Shown: positions 25,004 to 32,093 of the stretch, in pieces | How the letters are laid out: every line of letters starts with the position of its first letter | How positions within the stretch are numbered: position 1 is the stretch's first letter | IMG/VR virus record: IMGVR_UViG_3300046648_000213 | Span: 19,210-83,209 of that record | Direction: 5' to 3' (one strand) | DNA length: 64,000 nt | Origin: a virus | Notes under the pieces: model-generated | Told to the model about the DNA's origin: nothing | Seen by the model: only the letters and a program-made list of their open reading frames with translations | Databases searched by the model: none | Position numbers and translations under genes: made by a program

Positions 25004-25259
25004 GAATCCGGCGCTTCTCGAATTGGACATTCAGACACTGAATGTTGAGGCTATTCATTTGCGCGCTGACTTTGAGGCTCTGCGTGCCAAAACGATGAAT
25101 GAGCTATCCAGCGTTATGCCGACGCTGCGAGATGTGACGCGCGCGCTCGAACGCCCGACGCTCACTGACGAGAAACGCCTGATGTTGGCTGAAGTGCTGG
25201 CGCAACGTCTGGACGTTGTTCAGGACGTGATCGACAAGTTGGCAGCAGCGAAGAGATGA
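24993..25259 (+). CDS. Small helical early protein
   Basis: 88 residues from ATG 24993 with GGAG eight bases upstream. Helical throughout, with heptad-like spacing (LNVEAIHLRADFEALRAKTM; EVLAQRLDVVQDVIDKLAAA). Probably a coiled-coil oligomer. Coupled by overlap to the membrane protein gene. Confidence 0.68.
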   Translation: MVGKNPALLELDIQTLNVEAIHLRADFEALRAKTMNELSSVMPTLRDVTRALERPTLTDEKRLMLAEVLAQRLDVVQDVIDKLAAAKR

Positions 25260-25331
25260 GAGCGAAACGCGCTTCGGCGCGTCTGCATGTGAGGCATGCA
25301 CTGACGAGCTCAGACAACTTTGATTGGGGAG

Positions 25332-25345
25332 TGTCCAAATGGACA
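25332..25345. promoter_or_regulatory. Palindrome site 5, overlapping a start codon
   Basis: TGTCCAAATGGACA; the ATG inside the right half is the start of the next gene. A bound protein, or an mRNA hairpin, would cover the ribosome site directly. Confidence 0.8.
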
Positions 25346-25689
25346 TTGGAAACGCACAGCGCCGCGCGCTCGGTATCACGGGCGATTCTATGTGGATGCA
25401 GCTTGGCATGACCGAAGCGCAGTTCCTTACCGCGCAGAAGCAGCACGCGCGAGATCGTGCGGATCGCTCGGCAGGCGAGCGGGCCTACAAGCTGGATCGT
25501 TACGAGGTGTCCGCGCCGATCGGCCGCATGCGCACGATGCTGCCTATCCTCAGCACGAGCGACAAAGCGACGGCGGTCGAGTTCTACGAGTCCGGCAAGC
25601 ACCTGGGCTACGAGAAGAACTGGCCGGACGATCCGAAGCCACGGCAGCTGTCGAAAGGGCAGCTGCGCAAGCTGCGTAAGCGCCACTGA
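25339..25689 (+). CDS. Hypothetical early protein
   Basis: 116 residues, MDIGNAQRRALGITGDSMWM onward. GGGGAG stands ten bases before the ATG. C-terminal end is basic (LSKGQLRKLRKRH), and the middle has RYEVSAPIGRMRTMLPILST. No family recognised. Its start codon lies inside palindrome site 5, so the site and the gene start evolved together. Confidence 0.65.
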   Translation: MDIGNAQRRALGITGDSMWMQLGMTEAQFLTAQKQHARDRADRSAGERAYKLDRYEVSAPIGRMRTMLPILSTSDKATAVEFYESGKHLGYEKNWPDDPKPRQLSKGQLRKLRKRH

Positions 25690-25699
25690 CTGAGTTCGC

Positions 25700-25803
25700 A
25701 TCAACTCAACTGAGTTGATTCGATCTCACCTCATATGTATTGGGCTCGACCCGATTCATATGACGTGAGATCATCTCGCGCCTGCTCAACTCAACTGAGT
25801 TGA
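25700..25803. repeat. Nested inverted repeats, possible cruciform
   Basis: Two copies of TCAACTCA-AC-TGAGTTGA (25700-25719 with one extra pair, and 25786-25803) flank a larger inverted repeat with 16-base arms (25722-25737 and 25757-25772, one mismatch) and a 19-base loop that itself can pair GGG with CCC. The outer sites share the arm-NN-arm layout of the TGTCCA family but a different sequence. Confidence 0.75.
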
Positions 25804-25835
25804 TACCAACTTAACTGAAACCGAATGGAGTTTGT

Positions 25836-26051
25836 ATGAACACGAAAAATCTGAACGGCCTGACCGACGTCCGCCACATCTTGACCGACGCTCGCGGGAA
25901 GTTGGAAGAGGCGCGCGCACGGCGCCGCCACGCTGTCGCATACACGATCGTGTGCCTGGGCATCGTCGGCGCGCTGTGCGCCACCATGTTCACGCCGCAG
26001 AATGCGCACGCCGCGCGCTCGCATCATTCGAGCGTGCGGTCGCATCACTGA
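25836..26051 (+). CDS. Small single-helix membrane protein
   Basis: 71 residues. A basic coiled N-terminus (DVRHILTDARGKLEEARARRR) precedes one membrane segment at about 33-53 (AVAYTIVCLGIVGALCATMF), and a short His/Ser-rich tail ends SVRSHH. TGGAG lies before the ATG. Likely N-in, C-out. Followed by palindrome site 6 and a terminator. Confidence 0.65.
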   Translation: MNTKNLNGLTDVRHILTDARGKLEEARARRRHAVAYTIVCLGIVGALCATMFTPQNAHAARSHHSSVRSHH

Positions 26052-26052
26052 C

Positions 26053-26066
26053 TGTCCAATTGGACA
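26053..26066. promoter_or_regulatory. Palindrome site 6
   Basis: Directly after the stop codon of the small membrane protein and seven bases before the terminator stem, so here the site follows a gene rather than preceding one. Confidence 0.75.
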
Positions 26067-26072
26067 CTGACA

Positions 26073-26097
26073 AAGCCGGCGCAATGCCGGCTTTTTT
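26073..26097 (+). terminator. Intrinsic terminator
   Basis: Stem AAGCCGGC / GCCGGCTT with a five-base loop and six T. Ends the first block of early genes. Confidence 0.85.
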
Positions 26098-26164
26098 GCT
26101 TTTCTGCTCTCTGTCAATACCCTGAAAAATATTTTTCCGGGTCTTTTTGACACACCCCTCTGAC

Positions 26165-26188
26165 TGACATTTCTTGCCGTTCGGGACC
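26165..26188 (+). promoter_or_regulatory. 24-bp motif copy in the AT-rich region
   Basis: TGACAT, 12 bases, GGGACC (one mismatch). No convincing gene follows within 800 bases on the plus strand. Confidence 0.45.
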
Positions 26189-26443
26189 GAAACCGAATCG
26201 AGTCCGCAAAATTTGACAAAATCCTCCGCATGTGCATCAACCCCGAAAAACACAAGCCCTTGTGTTTGTAACTGTATGCCGACCTTAATTACTCTTTTCG
26301 AGTTTGGCAGCCGCTCTCCCTTACCAGACAAGAGTTTGAACCCTTCTATATTCAAATTATTAGTTAAAAAAGTAGGGTATGAGGGGGGTAAGCTCAAGTG
26401 CCTTAAAGACCGAGGACTTTCTCGTATGTGCTTGATCTAACAG

Positions 26444-26459
26444 GGAAAAATATTTTTCC
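26444..26459. repeat. Perfect palindrome GGAAAAATATTTTTCC
   Basis: 16-bp perfect palindrome; a near-copy with the same core lies at 26120-26141 within CCCTGAAAAATATTTTTCCGGG-like symmetry. AT-rich enough to melt easily. Confidence 0.7.
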
Positions 26460-26670
26460 TCACTCAGATTTTTGCTCTCTCGACCTTGGCGAACCCCCAA
26501 GGGGGTACTTTTCGGCAAGTCATTAAACAGTTGCTGTAAGTCCTTGATTTACAATGGACATTTCAACCGTGTGGCGTAACTCACACAGTCAAGTCGAAAA
26601 CCATTGACTTTTGAAAACCACCTCAAAATCGTCGCTTTCCTCAATACAATCAACCACTTACGTCGAAAAA

Positions 26671-26857
26671 TCGATGCATGGGTGTTGTAAATCGATGCAT
26701 GGGTGTTGTAGCTCGATGCATGGGTGTTGTGGGGTCGATGCATGGGTGTTGTGACCTCGATGCATGGGTGTTGTGGGTCGATGCATGGGTGTTAGGCCCC
26801 TCGATGCATGGGTGTTTGCCTATTTTTTGTGCAAAAACGGCTCGATGCGTGGGTGTT
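26671..26857 (+). repeat. Second iteron array, TCGATGCATGGGTGTT
   Basis: Eight direct repeats starting at 26671, 26692, 26713, 26735, 26757, 26778, 26801 and 26842 (the last with one change). Starts are 21-23 bp apart, the last at 41 (about two units). The first five copies also share the following GT. Period of two helical turns and direct orientation are typical of initiator-binding iterons. The sequence differs from the array at trfA. Confidence 0.85.
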
Positions 26858-26899
26858 GCGCGTGTTCTTTTGCACACGACGTTTTCTGTCTGAAATAGA

Positions 26900-26923
26900 C
26901 GTCCCTTTTGGCGGAAAATGTCG
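26900..26923 (-). promoter_or_regulatory. Diverged 24-bp motif copy
   Basis: Two mismatches to the consensus (CGACAT and GGGACG on the minus strand). In the plus direction TACAAT follows at 26924-26929 and could be the -10 for the YdaS-like gene. Confidence 0.4.
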
Positions 26924-26994
26924 TACAATCTCAGCCTGAATCGCAAAACGTCTTCAACTAGAATTGAAACCGAAAGGTGTATGGAGAAATTTCA

Positions 26995-27240
26995 ATGACT
27001 GACAATGCTTCGATGAGCCCGATCGAGCGCGCCGTGAACATCATCGGCGGCCCGAGCGAAACGGCACGCAAGATGACCCTCGCCACCGGCAAGCTGTTCT
27101 CGCCGAGCGTGGTTTGGCATTGGGTAGCGAAAGATCACGTGCGCGTGGAATTCCTGACGGCGCTGTCCAGGCTGAGCGGCATTCCGGTGCTCGAGTTCGT
27201 TGACCACCTCGCCTACACGAGCGAGAAGGCGACCGTATGA
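26995..27240 (+). CDS. YdaS/Cro-like DNA-binding regulator
   Basis: 81 residues from ATG 26995 with GGAG eight bases upstream. The opening SPIERAVNIIGGPSETARKM, then SPSVVWHWVAKDHVRVEFLT, gives an HTH of the YdaS antitoxin / Cro family, in which the first helix block reads A-x-x-IIGG-x-x-x-x-A. Such proteins repress phage lytic or toxin promoters. Located between the second iteron array and the next gene, whose ATG overlaps its TGA. It could regulate either. Family is fairly sure, target is not. Confidence 0.75.
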   Translation: MTDNASMSPIERAVNIIGGPSETARKMTLATGKLFSPSVVWHWVAKDHVRVEFLTALSRLSGIPVLEFVDHLAYTSEKATV

Positions 27241-28106
27241 TCGTTGCGCCAATCGAGAAGGTGATCCCGTTCCGGTACGCGCCGGACACAATGGACGGCC
27301 TCTTCGAATGTCTCACTGTCCAATTGGACAACGAGATCATCGTCCCGGCGCGTGCGCTGTTCGAGGTGCTCGGCACGGACTGGCCGACCTCGCGCAAGAT
27401 GCTGCTCGGGCGTGGCGTTGAATTCCGCAAGCATCCGGTGAAGGCGGGCAGGCGCGTGGGCCTGGTCGATTGCATGACGCTGCCCGACGTGACAGCCGCG
27501 CTCGACAAGATGAACCCGAACAAGGCACCGTCCGACGAGCTCAAGATGCGCCGGCATCTGTTCAAGGTCGGTCTGGTGCGCGAGATCGAGAACGGTTGGG
27601 GATTGAATATCGCTGCAAAATCCGCGGACCCGGACACGATCATAGTGACGGACACGTTGGACGGCGCGGACCTGTTCCGGCGCGACGCATCGCGGCTCGG
27701 CATGCATCCGAACCACATCGGCGCCGTGGTGCGCACGGGCGGCTTTATCGAAGTCGTGAAGCCGCAGGTGGCGACGCGCGTGAAGCGCCTGATGCAGCCG
27801 AAGGGCGCACCGGACTCGTTCGTCGAGATCATCGAGCAGCGCGCGTCGCGCGAGACGATCCAGCTTCCGCTGGACGCTTACGCACCGGGCGAGCTCGAGC
27901 GGCGCATGCGGGACGCCAAACCCATCGTGCCGGCGGACATATTCGAGCGTAAGGCGTCGGACGACCCACTTGCCCAACGCCGTGTGTTGCCGCGCCGGCC
28001 GGACGTGATCGACCTGAACCCGACGCTGGACGATATGAATCCGGACCGGTGGAAGTTCGTGATGCTGCCGGAAACCGTTGAGAAGAAGGTGTGGGACTGT
28101 GAGTGA
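27237..28106 (+). CDS. Hypothetical protein, weak antirepressor-like N-terminus
   Basis: 289 residues, translationally coupled (ATGA) to the YdaS-like gene. The segment LTVQLDNEIIVPARALFEVL followed by GTDWPTSRKMLLGRGVEF recalls N-terminal domains of phage antirepressors that read VP...LG...SRK, but the match is loose. The remainder is basic with no recognised domain. Being next to the second iterons, an initiator role is also possible. Palindrome site 7 lies inside its early codons, coding for TVQLDN. Confidence 0.55.
   Translation: MIVAPIEKVIPFRYAPDTMDGLFECLTVQLDNEIIVPARALFEVLGTDWPTSRKMLLGRGVEFRKHPVKAGRRVGLVDCMTLPDVTAALDKMNPNKAPSDELKMRRHLFKVGLVREIENGWGLNIAAKSADPDTIIVTDTLDGADLFRRDASRLGMHPNHIGAVVRTGGFIEVVKPQVATRVKRLMQPKGAPDSFVEIIEQRASRETIQLPLDAYAPGELERRMRDAKPIVPADIFERKASDDPLAQRRVLPRRPDVIDLNPTLDDMNPDRWKFVMLPETVEKKVWDCE
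27317..27330. promoter_or_regulatory. Palindrome site 7 (inside a gene)
   Basis: TGTCCAATTGGACA within codons 27-31 of the gene starting at 27237. Symmetry does not extend beyond the core. Confidence 0.7.
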
Positions 28107-28134
28107 ACACTGACCAGCTTGCGAGGCTGGTCAG
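28107..28134 (+). other. Hairpin directly before palindrome site 8
   Basis: ACTGACCAGC / GCTGGTCAGT (about 28108-28134) with a seven-base loop and no T run; its right arm abuts site 8. Hairpin plus palindrome recurs at 32965-33001. Confidence 0.6.
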
Positions 28135-28148
28135 TGTCCATTTGGACA
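28135..28148. promoter_or_regulatory. Palindrome site 8 (TT centre)
   Basis: Symmetry extends to 20 bp (CAG...CTG). 38 bases before the next start codon. Confidence 0.8.
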
Positions 28149-28185
28149 CTGCAACCTACGTTGGAAGTCACATATGGAGGTAACT

Positions 28186-28557
28186 ATGCTCGAAGCGCTG
28201 CGCACTGTGCGCCGCCTCACGGACGAAGGGATGAAGCGCGAGATCGCTGAAGCGCTCGTCGAAGAGATCAATGCGGGGATGAAAGACAACCTCGTAACGA
28301 AGTCGGACCTGAAGACTGAACTTGCCCTGCTGCGTGCCGATATTAAGGCGGACCTCTCGGAGCTCAAGTCGGAACTCGTCGGCACGCGCTCCGACCTGCG
28401 TGCTGAGATCAGGGAAGGGAAGAGCGATTCGCGCTCGTACATCGACGGCGTGCTGTCTGACTTCAAGACGGCGATCACGGTGCGCGTCGCGTTCCTGATG
28501 GTCGCGCAGCTTTTCGCGATGGCCGGGATCGGCATGTATCTGAAGCACGGCGGCTGA
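28186..28557 (+). CDS. DUF1640-like coiled-coil membrane-anchored protein
   Basis: 123 residues from ATG 28186, preceded by GGAGG at five bases; an ATG 12 bases earlier lacks this. N-terminal helices, then a coiled coil with TKSDLKTELALLRADIKADL and further TRSDLRAEIREGK, and one membrane helix near the C-terminus (AFLMVAQLFAMAGIGMYL). This helix-coil-anchor plan is that of DUF1640 / CCDC90-like phage proteins. Function unknown. Confidence 0.7.
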   Translation: MLEALRTVRRLTDEGMKREIAEALVEEINAGMKDNLVTKSDLKTELALLRADIKADLSELKSELVGTRSDLRAEIREGKSDSRSYIDGVLSDFKTAITVRVAFLMVAQLFAMAGIGMYLKHGG

Positions 28558-28558
28558 C

Positions 28559-28693
28559 ATGCTTGCGTGGATTCTCCGCCGCCGCTACTACGCGTTGCGG
28601 TATAGCGCACATGTGACAGGCGATCCGATCGTGGCTAACGCCGCCGATATTCTGGAGGCGCGGCTCGACCGCCTGCTAGTCGCTCACGACTAG
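28559..28693 (+). CDS. Possible 44-residue basic protein
   Basis: Reads MLAWILRRRYYALRYSAHVT onward to LDRLLVAHD. Begins one base after the preceding stop and ends before a terminator, with no room wasted, but lacks a clear ribosome site. Arginine/tyrosine-rich amphipathic helix. Confidence 0.45.
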   Translation: MLAWILRRRYYALRYSAHVTGDPIVANAADILEARLDRLLVAHD

Positions 28694-28722
28694 CCTCAAC
28701 ACAATCTGTAGTGCAATTTCAC

Positions 28723-28745
28723 AGCCCGCTTCGGCGGGCTTTTTC
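28723..28745 (+). terminator. TTCG-loop intrinsic terminator
   Basis: AGCCCGC / GCGGGCT closed by TTCG, then TTTT. Palindrome site 9 begins two bases after the T run. Confidence 0.85.
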
Positions 28746-28746
28746 G

Positions 28747-28760
28747 TGTCCAAATGGACA
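28747..28760. promoter_or_regulatory. Palindrome site 9 (AA centre) with promoter-like flanks
   Basis: TTCGTG overlaps the left end as a possible -35 and TTTAAT lies five bases after the right end as a possible -10, with a 17-base spacer. The same geometry occurs at site 17. A promoter is needed here because a terminator stands just upstream. Confidence 0.65.
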
Positions 28761-28786
28761 ACAACTTTAATCGGAGTAGAACAAAA

Positions 28787-29503
28787 ATGAACAAGCACTT
28801 TCGCGTCTTCCACGCTCCCGAAACCTTCGACCCGAACAACATGGGTCCGGCGCAGCAGTACGATTGCATGGCGATCGACGAGACGGCTGCGCGTCAGCAG
28901 GTGAACGCCAAGTTCCCGAAGCACGAGATTCGCATCGTGTTCGAACGCAACCGGTTCAAGGATGCGCTGTTCATCCAGTCGGCGTGCAACCCGGTGGCGA
29001 TCACGACCGCGCTGGCCGACGCGATGCGCATGTGCCGCGCCGAGAACATGGACACGTCGGCGATCTGCAACGACCCGGCCGTGCGCCTCATCGTGCACCA
29101 GCTTGCCCACCTGACGAACCAGTACGAACTCACGAACTCCATGAGCGCGTACAGCCATGCGACGCAGATGTGCGAGCTCGGGCAAGACGGCAAGCAGTTC
29201 CGTCTCCCGAAGAAGCTCCCGATGCTCGACCTTAGAAAGGAAGAGGCGGGCGGCGGCCAATACATCTATGCCTGCGCCTGGGCGACGGCCAGCGGCGGAT
29301 CGTGCGACTGGTGGTATCGCCAGCAAGACGCGTGGGACCACGCGCAGTCGCTGGCACTGAATGAGAACTTCTCCGACACCGAAGTCTGCTTCTTCGAGGT
29401 GATGGTCGACACGTCGACGGTCATGCGCGGCAACGTGGTCGACGTGCTCGACGGTGCGTATGCAGACCACCTCGCGAAGCACACGGTGGCAGCTGATGCC
29501 TAA
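28787..29503 (+). CDS. Hypothetical early protein
   Basis: 238 residues from ATG 28787 with GGAG upstream. First gene of a new transcription unit. N-terminal region HFRVFHAPETFDPNNMGPAQ, then a cysteine-containing middle (MRMCRAENMDTSAICNDPAV) and a tryptophan-rich stretch (YIYACAWATASGGSCDWWYR). No family recognised. Ends overlapping the next gene. Confidence 0.68.
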   Translation: MNKHFRVFHAPETFDPNNMGPAQQYDCMAIDETAARQQVNAKFPKHEIRIVFERNRFKDALFIQSACNPVAITTALADAMRMCRAENMDTSAICNDPAVRLIVHQLAHLTNQYELTNSMSAYSHATQMCELGQDGKQFRLPKKLPMLDLRKEEAGGGQYIYACAWATASGGSCDWWYRQQDAWDHAQSLALNENFSDTEVCFFEVMVDTSTVMRGNVVDVLDGAYADHLAKHTVAADA

Positions 29504-29657
29504 GTTCAAGGTCGGGCAGACCGTGCGCTACATCAGCTACGGCGTCGAGAAGACGGAAGTGATCGTCCGCATCGGCGAGCGTAGCGGAATCCTTTTCTTC
29601 TCCGGCGGCAGGTTCCTGTATCCGGAGAGCGTTATCGAAATCGTGGAGAAGTCATGA
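29496..29657 (+). CDS. Small beta-barrel-like protein
   Basis: 53 residues, MPKFKVGQTVRYISYGVEKT onward. The KFKVGQTVRY opening and alternating strand pattern suggest a KOW/SH3-like small barrel. Overlaps its upstream neighbour by eight bases and the next gene by four. Confidence 0.6.
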   Translation: MPKFKVGQTVRYISYGVEKTEVIVRIGERSGILFFSGGRFLYPESVIEIVEKS

Positions 29658-29908
29658 ACGAACAACAAATGCTGGAACTGCTGCGCGCCACGGTGCGCGC
29701 CAAGCTCGCTTATTGGGACGAACTGCGCAAGCTCGAGCTCGCGCTGACGAACGGCGGCGAGTTCAGCGACAAGGCGAACGACCAAGTGATCGCGGACATC
29801 GACACACTTGCCGCCGGCCTGCCGCTCGACAACAACACCGACGCGATCACGAGTGTCCATTTGGACAACCTGAAGCACGCCGTCGCCGAACATCCGATCG
29901 AGGACTGA
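29654..29908 (+). CDS. Small acidic helical protein
   Basis: 84 residues, MNEQQMLELLRATVRAKLAY onward. Helical hairpin-like with an acidic C-terminus (AVAEHPIED). Coupled by ATGA to the gene before. Palindrome site 10 is inside its last third, encoding SVHLDN. Confidence 0.6.
   Translation: MNEQQMLELLRATVRAKLAYWDELRKLELALTNGGEFSDKANDQVIADIDTLAAGLPLDNNTDAITSVHLDNLKHAVAEHPIED
29854..29867. promoter_or_regulatory. Palindrome site 10 (inside a gene, TT centre)
   Basis: 56 bases before the next start codon, so it is positioned like the intergenic sites despite being coding. Confidence 0.7.
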
Positions 29909-29909
29909 C

Positions 29910-30506
29910 ATGAGCACGAACATCACCGTCATGCCGACAATGGACATGACCAGCGACGAGCGCCACGTCTTCTACGCGGTCGAATGGCTCACGGACGATG
30001 GACACCATGCCGTCGACGTCTATCACTACGAGGAAAGCCGCGACAGCCACGCCAAGGGGCTGAGCAAAGCGAAGGTCGTGGTCTACGACATCGTGTGCCC
30101 GTTCAGCGCCGGCCAGGAGGAAGCGGAAGACTTCGCCCGCGACAACGCATACCTGAAGCAGCCGGCCGCCGTGCATCAGGCCGACCGCCGCGAGATGGAG
30201 ATCGCGATCGTCACGAAGCTCGTCAACACGGCGATCCACCTCGGCTACGAGGTCAGCGTGTACGACGGCGAAGCGTGGCCGATCAAGCACAGCACCTTCG
30301 CGCTGAACGTGCTGGCCGAGATGTTCGCAACCTCTGAAGAGTCGCTGCACTTTCACAGCGGCAAGCGCTACATCGGCGTCGTCGATCTCGTGTACGGCAA
30401 CGAGGGCTGGACTGTGATCGCCGACAACACGGAAAGCGCAGAGATGACCGCCATCCTCGCGCCGGCCGAAGAACTTGCCCGCCAACTGGAGTTTGAAAAC
30501 GCATGA
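29910..30506 (+). CDS. Hypothetical early protein
   Basis: 198 residues. Alpha/beta sequence with VFYAVEWLTDDGHHAVDVYH near the start and LVNTAIHLGYEVSVYDGEAW in the middle. The latter phrase is common in small phage proteins of unknown role encoded in replication-flanking clusters. Coupled to the next gene by four-base overlap. Confidence 0.62.
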   Translation: MSTNITVMPTMDMTSDERHVFYAVEWLTDDGHHAVDVYHYEESRDSHAKGLSKAKVVVYDIVCPFSAGQEEAEDFARDNAYLKQPAAVHQADRREMEIAIVTKLVNTAIHLGYEVSVYDGEAWPIKHSTFALNVLAEMFATSEESLHFHSGKRYIGVVDLVYGNEGWTVIADNTESAEMTAILAPAEELARQLEFENA

Positions 30507-30895
30507 ACCCGATCAAGATCACGCTCGAGACGGAACTGGACGACAGCTGGATGCAGGAGATGTTCGCGATGATCGATATAGGAGTCGCGTATTGGGCGAC
30601 GCCCAACGTCGAGCGCTTCGTCGACTATCGCGAGACGAACGGCGACCGCACGGTCGCGCTGCACATCATCGAGGATGAGGTCGTGCGCGGCCAGGATCAC
30701 CCGCGCGAGCTCGCTATCGACGCAGCGGTAATCAACCGCGGCATCGAGCGCATCCTGCAGGGCGATGTGCACGCATACCCGGACGAGATCGGCGAGATCG
30801 TCAAGTCGCTGAACACCGGCGAGAACCTGATCGGCGCCGAACTTGCCGACACGATCGTGCAGGCCGGCCTGTACGGCGAACTCATTTGGGGGTGA
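30503..30895 (+). CDS. Hypothetical early protein
   Basis: 130 residues with DSWMQEMFAMIDIGVAYWAT near the start and a helical acidic second half. The phrase IGVAYWA resembles that in the protein starting at 32059 (GIAYWFNAM), so these may be distant relatives. No function assignable. Confidence 0.62.
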   Translation: MNPIKITLETELDDSWMQEMFAMIDIGVAYWATPNVERFVDYRETNGDRTVALHIIEDEVVRGQDHPRELAIDAAVINRGIERILQGDVHAYPDEIGEIVKSLNTGENLIGAELADTIVQAGLYGELIWG

Positions 30896-30896
30896 C

Positions 30897-31316
30897 ATGA
30901 AGCTGTTCATGATGTGTGGCCGCATCAGCGGTTGGGATGACGATCTCGCGATGCTTGTGGCAGCTGAGGACGACGCCGAAGCGTGCGCCAAGTTCCGGCG
31001 CGAGCTTCTCGACATTGACGGAAGCCAGTGCCCGCCGGACTGCGAGGAGCCGGAGCTCTACATCCACCAGACCGATCTCGTCGGCGCGATCATGCCGGAC
31101 GGCAAGGTGCAGACGTCGTTCGGCGGGGGCGCGGCGCCGGAGCCGGAACCGAAGCACTTCACGGTGCAGATCACCGAGTCGAGCCAGTATCAGGTCGATA
31201 TCCTGTGGCCGACGCGCGAGGGTGTGGAGGACGAAGCGCGCCGGCTGCTGGTCGAAGGCGGAAAGGACGCGTTCCTGACCGATTGCAACGAACTCTCGAT
31301 CAAGGTGCACGAATGA
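30897..31316 (+). CDS. Hypothetical early protein
   Basis: 139 residues. N-terminal half MKLFMMCGRISGWDDDLAML with a later cysteine pair (CPPDCEEPELY), and a C-terminal half after a PEPEPK linker that reads HFTVQITESSQYQVDILWPT, similar to the small gene at 31732. It may be a fusion of two small domains. Confidence 0.62.
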   Translation: MKLFMMCGRISGWDDDLAMLVAAEDDAEACAKFRRELLDIDGSQCPPDCEEPELYIHQTDLVGAIMPDGKVQTSFGGGAAPEPEPKHFTVQITESSQYQVDILWPTREGVEDEARRLLVEGGKDAFLTDCNELSIKVHE

Positions 31317-31735
31317 AGGTCAAGACGAAGGACCTGAGCGGCGCTGCGCTCGACTACGCCGTCGCGACGTGCGAAGGACTTCCGCTGCGTCTCGATCCTA
31401 TGGGTTTTCGCAGGGACGCGCCAAAGTCGTCGCAAGCCGGATGGTGGGTGTGGGACGAGAAACCCGGCGTGTTGAAGATGGTCACGCAGTTAGTCGGGAA
31501 GGACTATTCGCCTTCGACAAATTGGGCGCAGGGCGGGCCGATCATCGAGATCAAGCGCATCGACGTTATCTCGGACCCGAACGGATCGGCCGGCTGGATG
31601 GGGCGCAACTATGTCGACTGGCGAGAGGTCCAGCGTTTCGGCGCGACGCCGCTTGAAGCAGCGATGCGCTGCTACGTGAGCGCCACGTATGGCGAGGAGC
31701 TCGACATCCCCGACGAACTCATGGAGAAAGCATGA
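31313..31735 (+). CDS. NinX-like protein (DUF2591)
   Basis: 140 residues. Matches the NinX/DUF2591 pattern: KVKTKDLSGAALDYAVATCE at the start, then YSPSTNWAQGGPIIEIKRID, and a C-terminal GATPLEAAMRCYVSATYGEE. In lambdoid phages ninX is a small early gene of unknown biochemical role. Overlaps both neighbours by four bases. Confidence 0.82.
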   Translation: MKVKTKDLSGAALDYAVATCEGLPLRLDPMGFRRDAPKSSQAGWWVWDEKPGVLKMVTQLVGKDYSPSTNWAQGGPIIEIKRIDVISDPNGSAGWMGRNYVDWREVQRFGATPLEAAMRCYVSATYGEELDIPDELMEKA

Positions 31736-31899
31736 AGAAGTTCACCGTGACGATCGAGGAGGTGATCCGCCACACGCTCACCGTCGAGGCTGACAGCGAA
31801 GAAAAGGCGAGCGAGATCGCAATGGACACTCTCCTCCAGCAGGGCGAGGACGCATTCAACTCGTCCATCGAAGACCGCAGCGTCTACATGGTGCTCTGA
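31732..31899 (+). CDS. DpnD/PcfM-like small protein
   Basis: 55 residues: MKKFTVTIEEVIRHTLTVEA, DSEEKASEIAMDTLLQQGED, then a short end. The F-V-I-E...VEADSEEKA pattern is that of the DpnD-PcfM family, function unknown. Start overlaps the stop of the NinX-like gene. Confidence 0.7.
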   Translation: MKKFTVTIEEVIRHTLTVEADSEEKASEIAMDTLLQQGEDAFNSSIEDRSVYMVL

Positions 31900-32093
31900 T
31901 GTGGCAGATACGACACGCACACACGATGGAGGACCTCGGGACATACGTGACGACCAATGCGGCGCTCGCCGCATTGAAAGCCGATGGGTTTCGGGTCTAC
32001 GCAACAATCCGCACGAAGGGAGTTATCTACGTCGTGCCTGACGAAAGGAAGAAGAAAGATGGCAACGAAGACGGAAGTGAAGCTGCACAGTGA
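31899..32093 (+). CDS. Small hypothetical protein
   Basis: 64 residues, MWQIRHAHTMEDLGTYVTTN onward, alpha/beta with a lysine-rich end. Its ATG uses the last base of the previous stop. Overlaps the next gene by 35 bases in another frame. Confidence 0.55.
   Translation: MWQIRHAHTMEDLGTYVTTNAALAALKADGFRVYATIRTKGVIYVVPDERKKKDGNEDGSEAAQ

Larger units (their letters stand above)
26098..26994. other. Non-coding AT-rich region with second iteron array, possible origin
   Basis: About 900 bases with no credible gene and lower GC than the surroundings. It holds two copies of the palindrome core GAAAAATATTTTTC (26120-26141 imperfect extension, 26444-26459 as GGAAAAATATTTTTCC), a 24-bp motif copy at 26165-26188, the iteron array at 26671-26857 and another 24-bp motif copy at 26900-26923. 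Iterons next to AT-rich DNA are the usual form of a replication origin; no DnaA box was recognised. Confidence 0.6.

Noticed and set aside
25990-26397. Minus-strand 135-codon frame
   Set aside because: Runs antisense through a terminator and a palindrome and into the small membrane protein gene.
26174-26440. Plus-strand 88-codon frame in the AT-rich region
   Set aside because: TTG start, no ribosome site, odd composition and overlap with palindromes. Treated as non-coding.
26671-26857. CRISPR array
   Set aside because: Repeat period is only 21-23 bp with 16-18 bp repeats and 4-6 bp gaps, far too short for spacers; no cas gene. The pattern is that of iterons.
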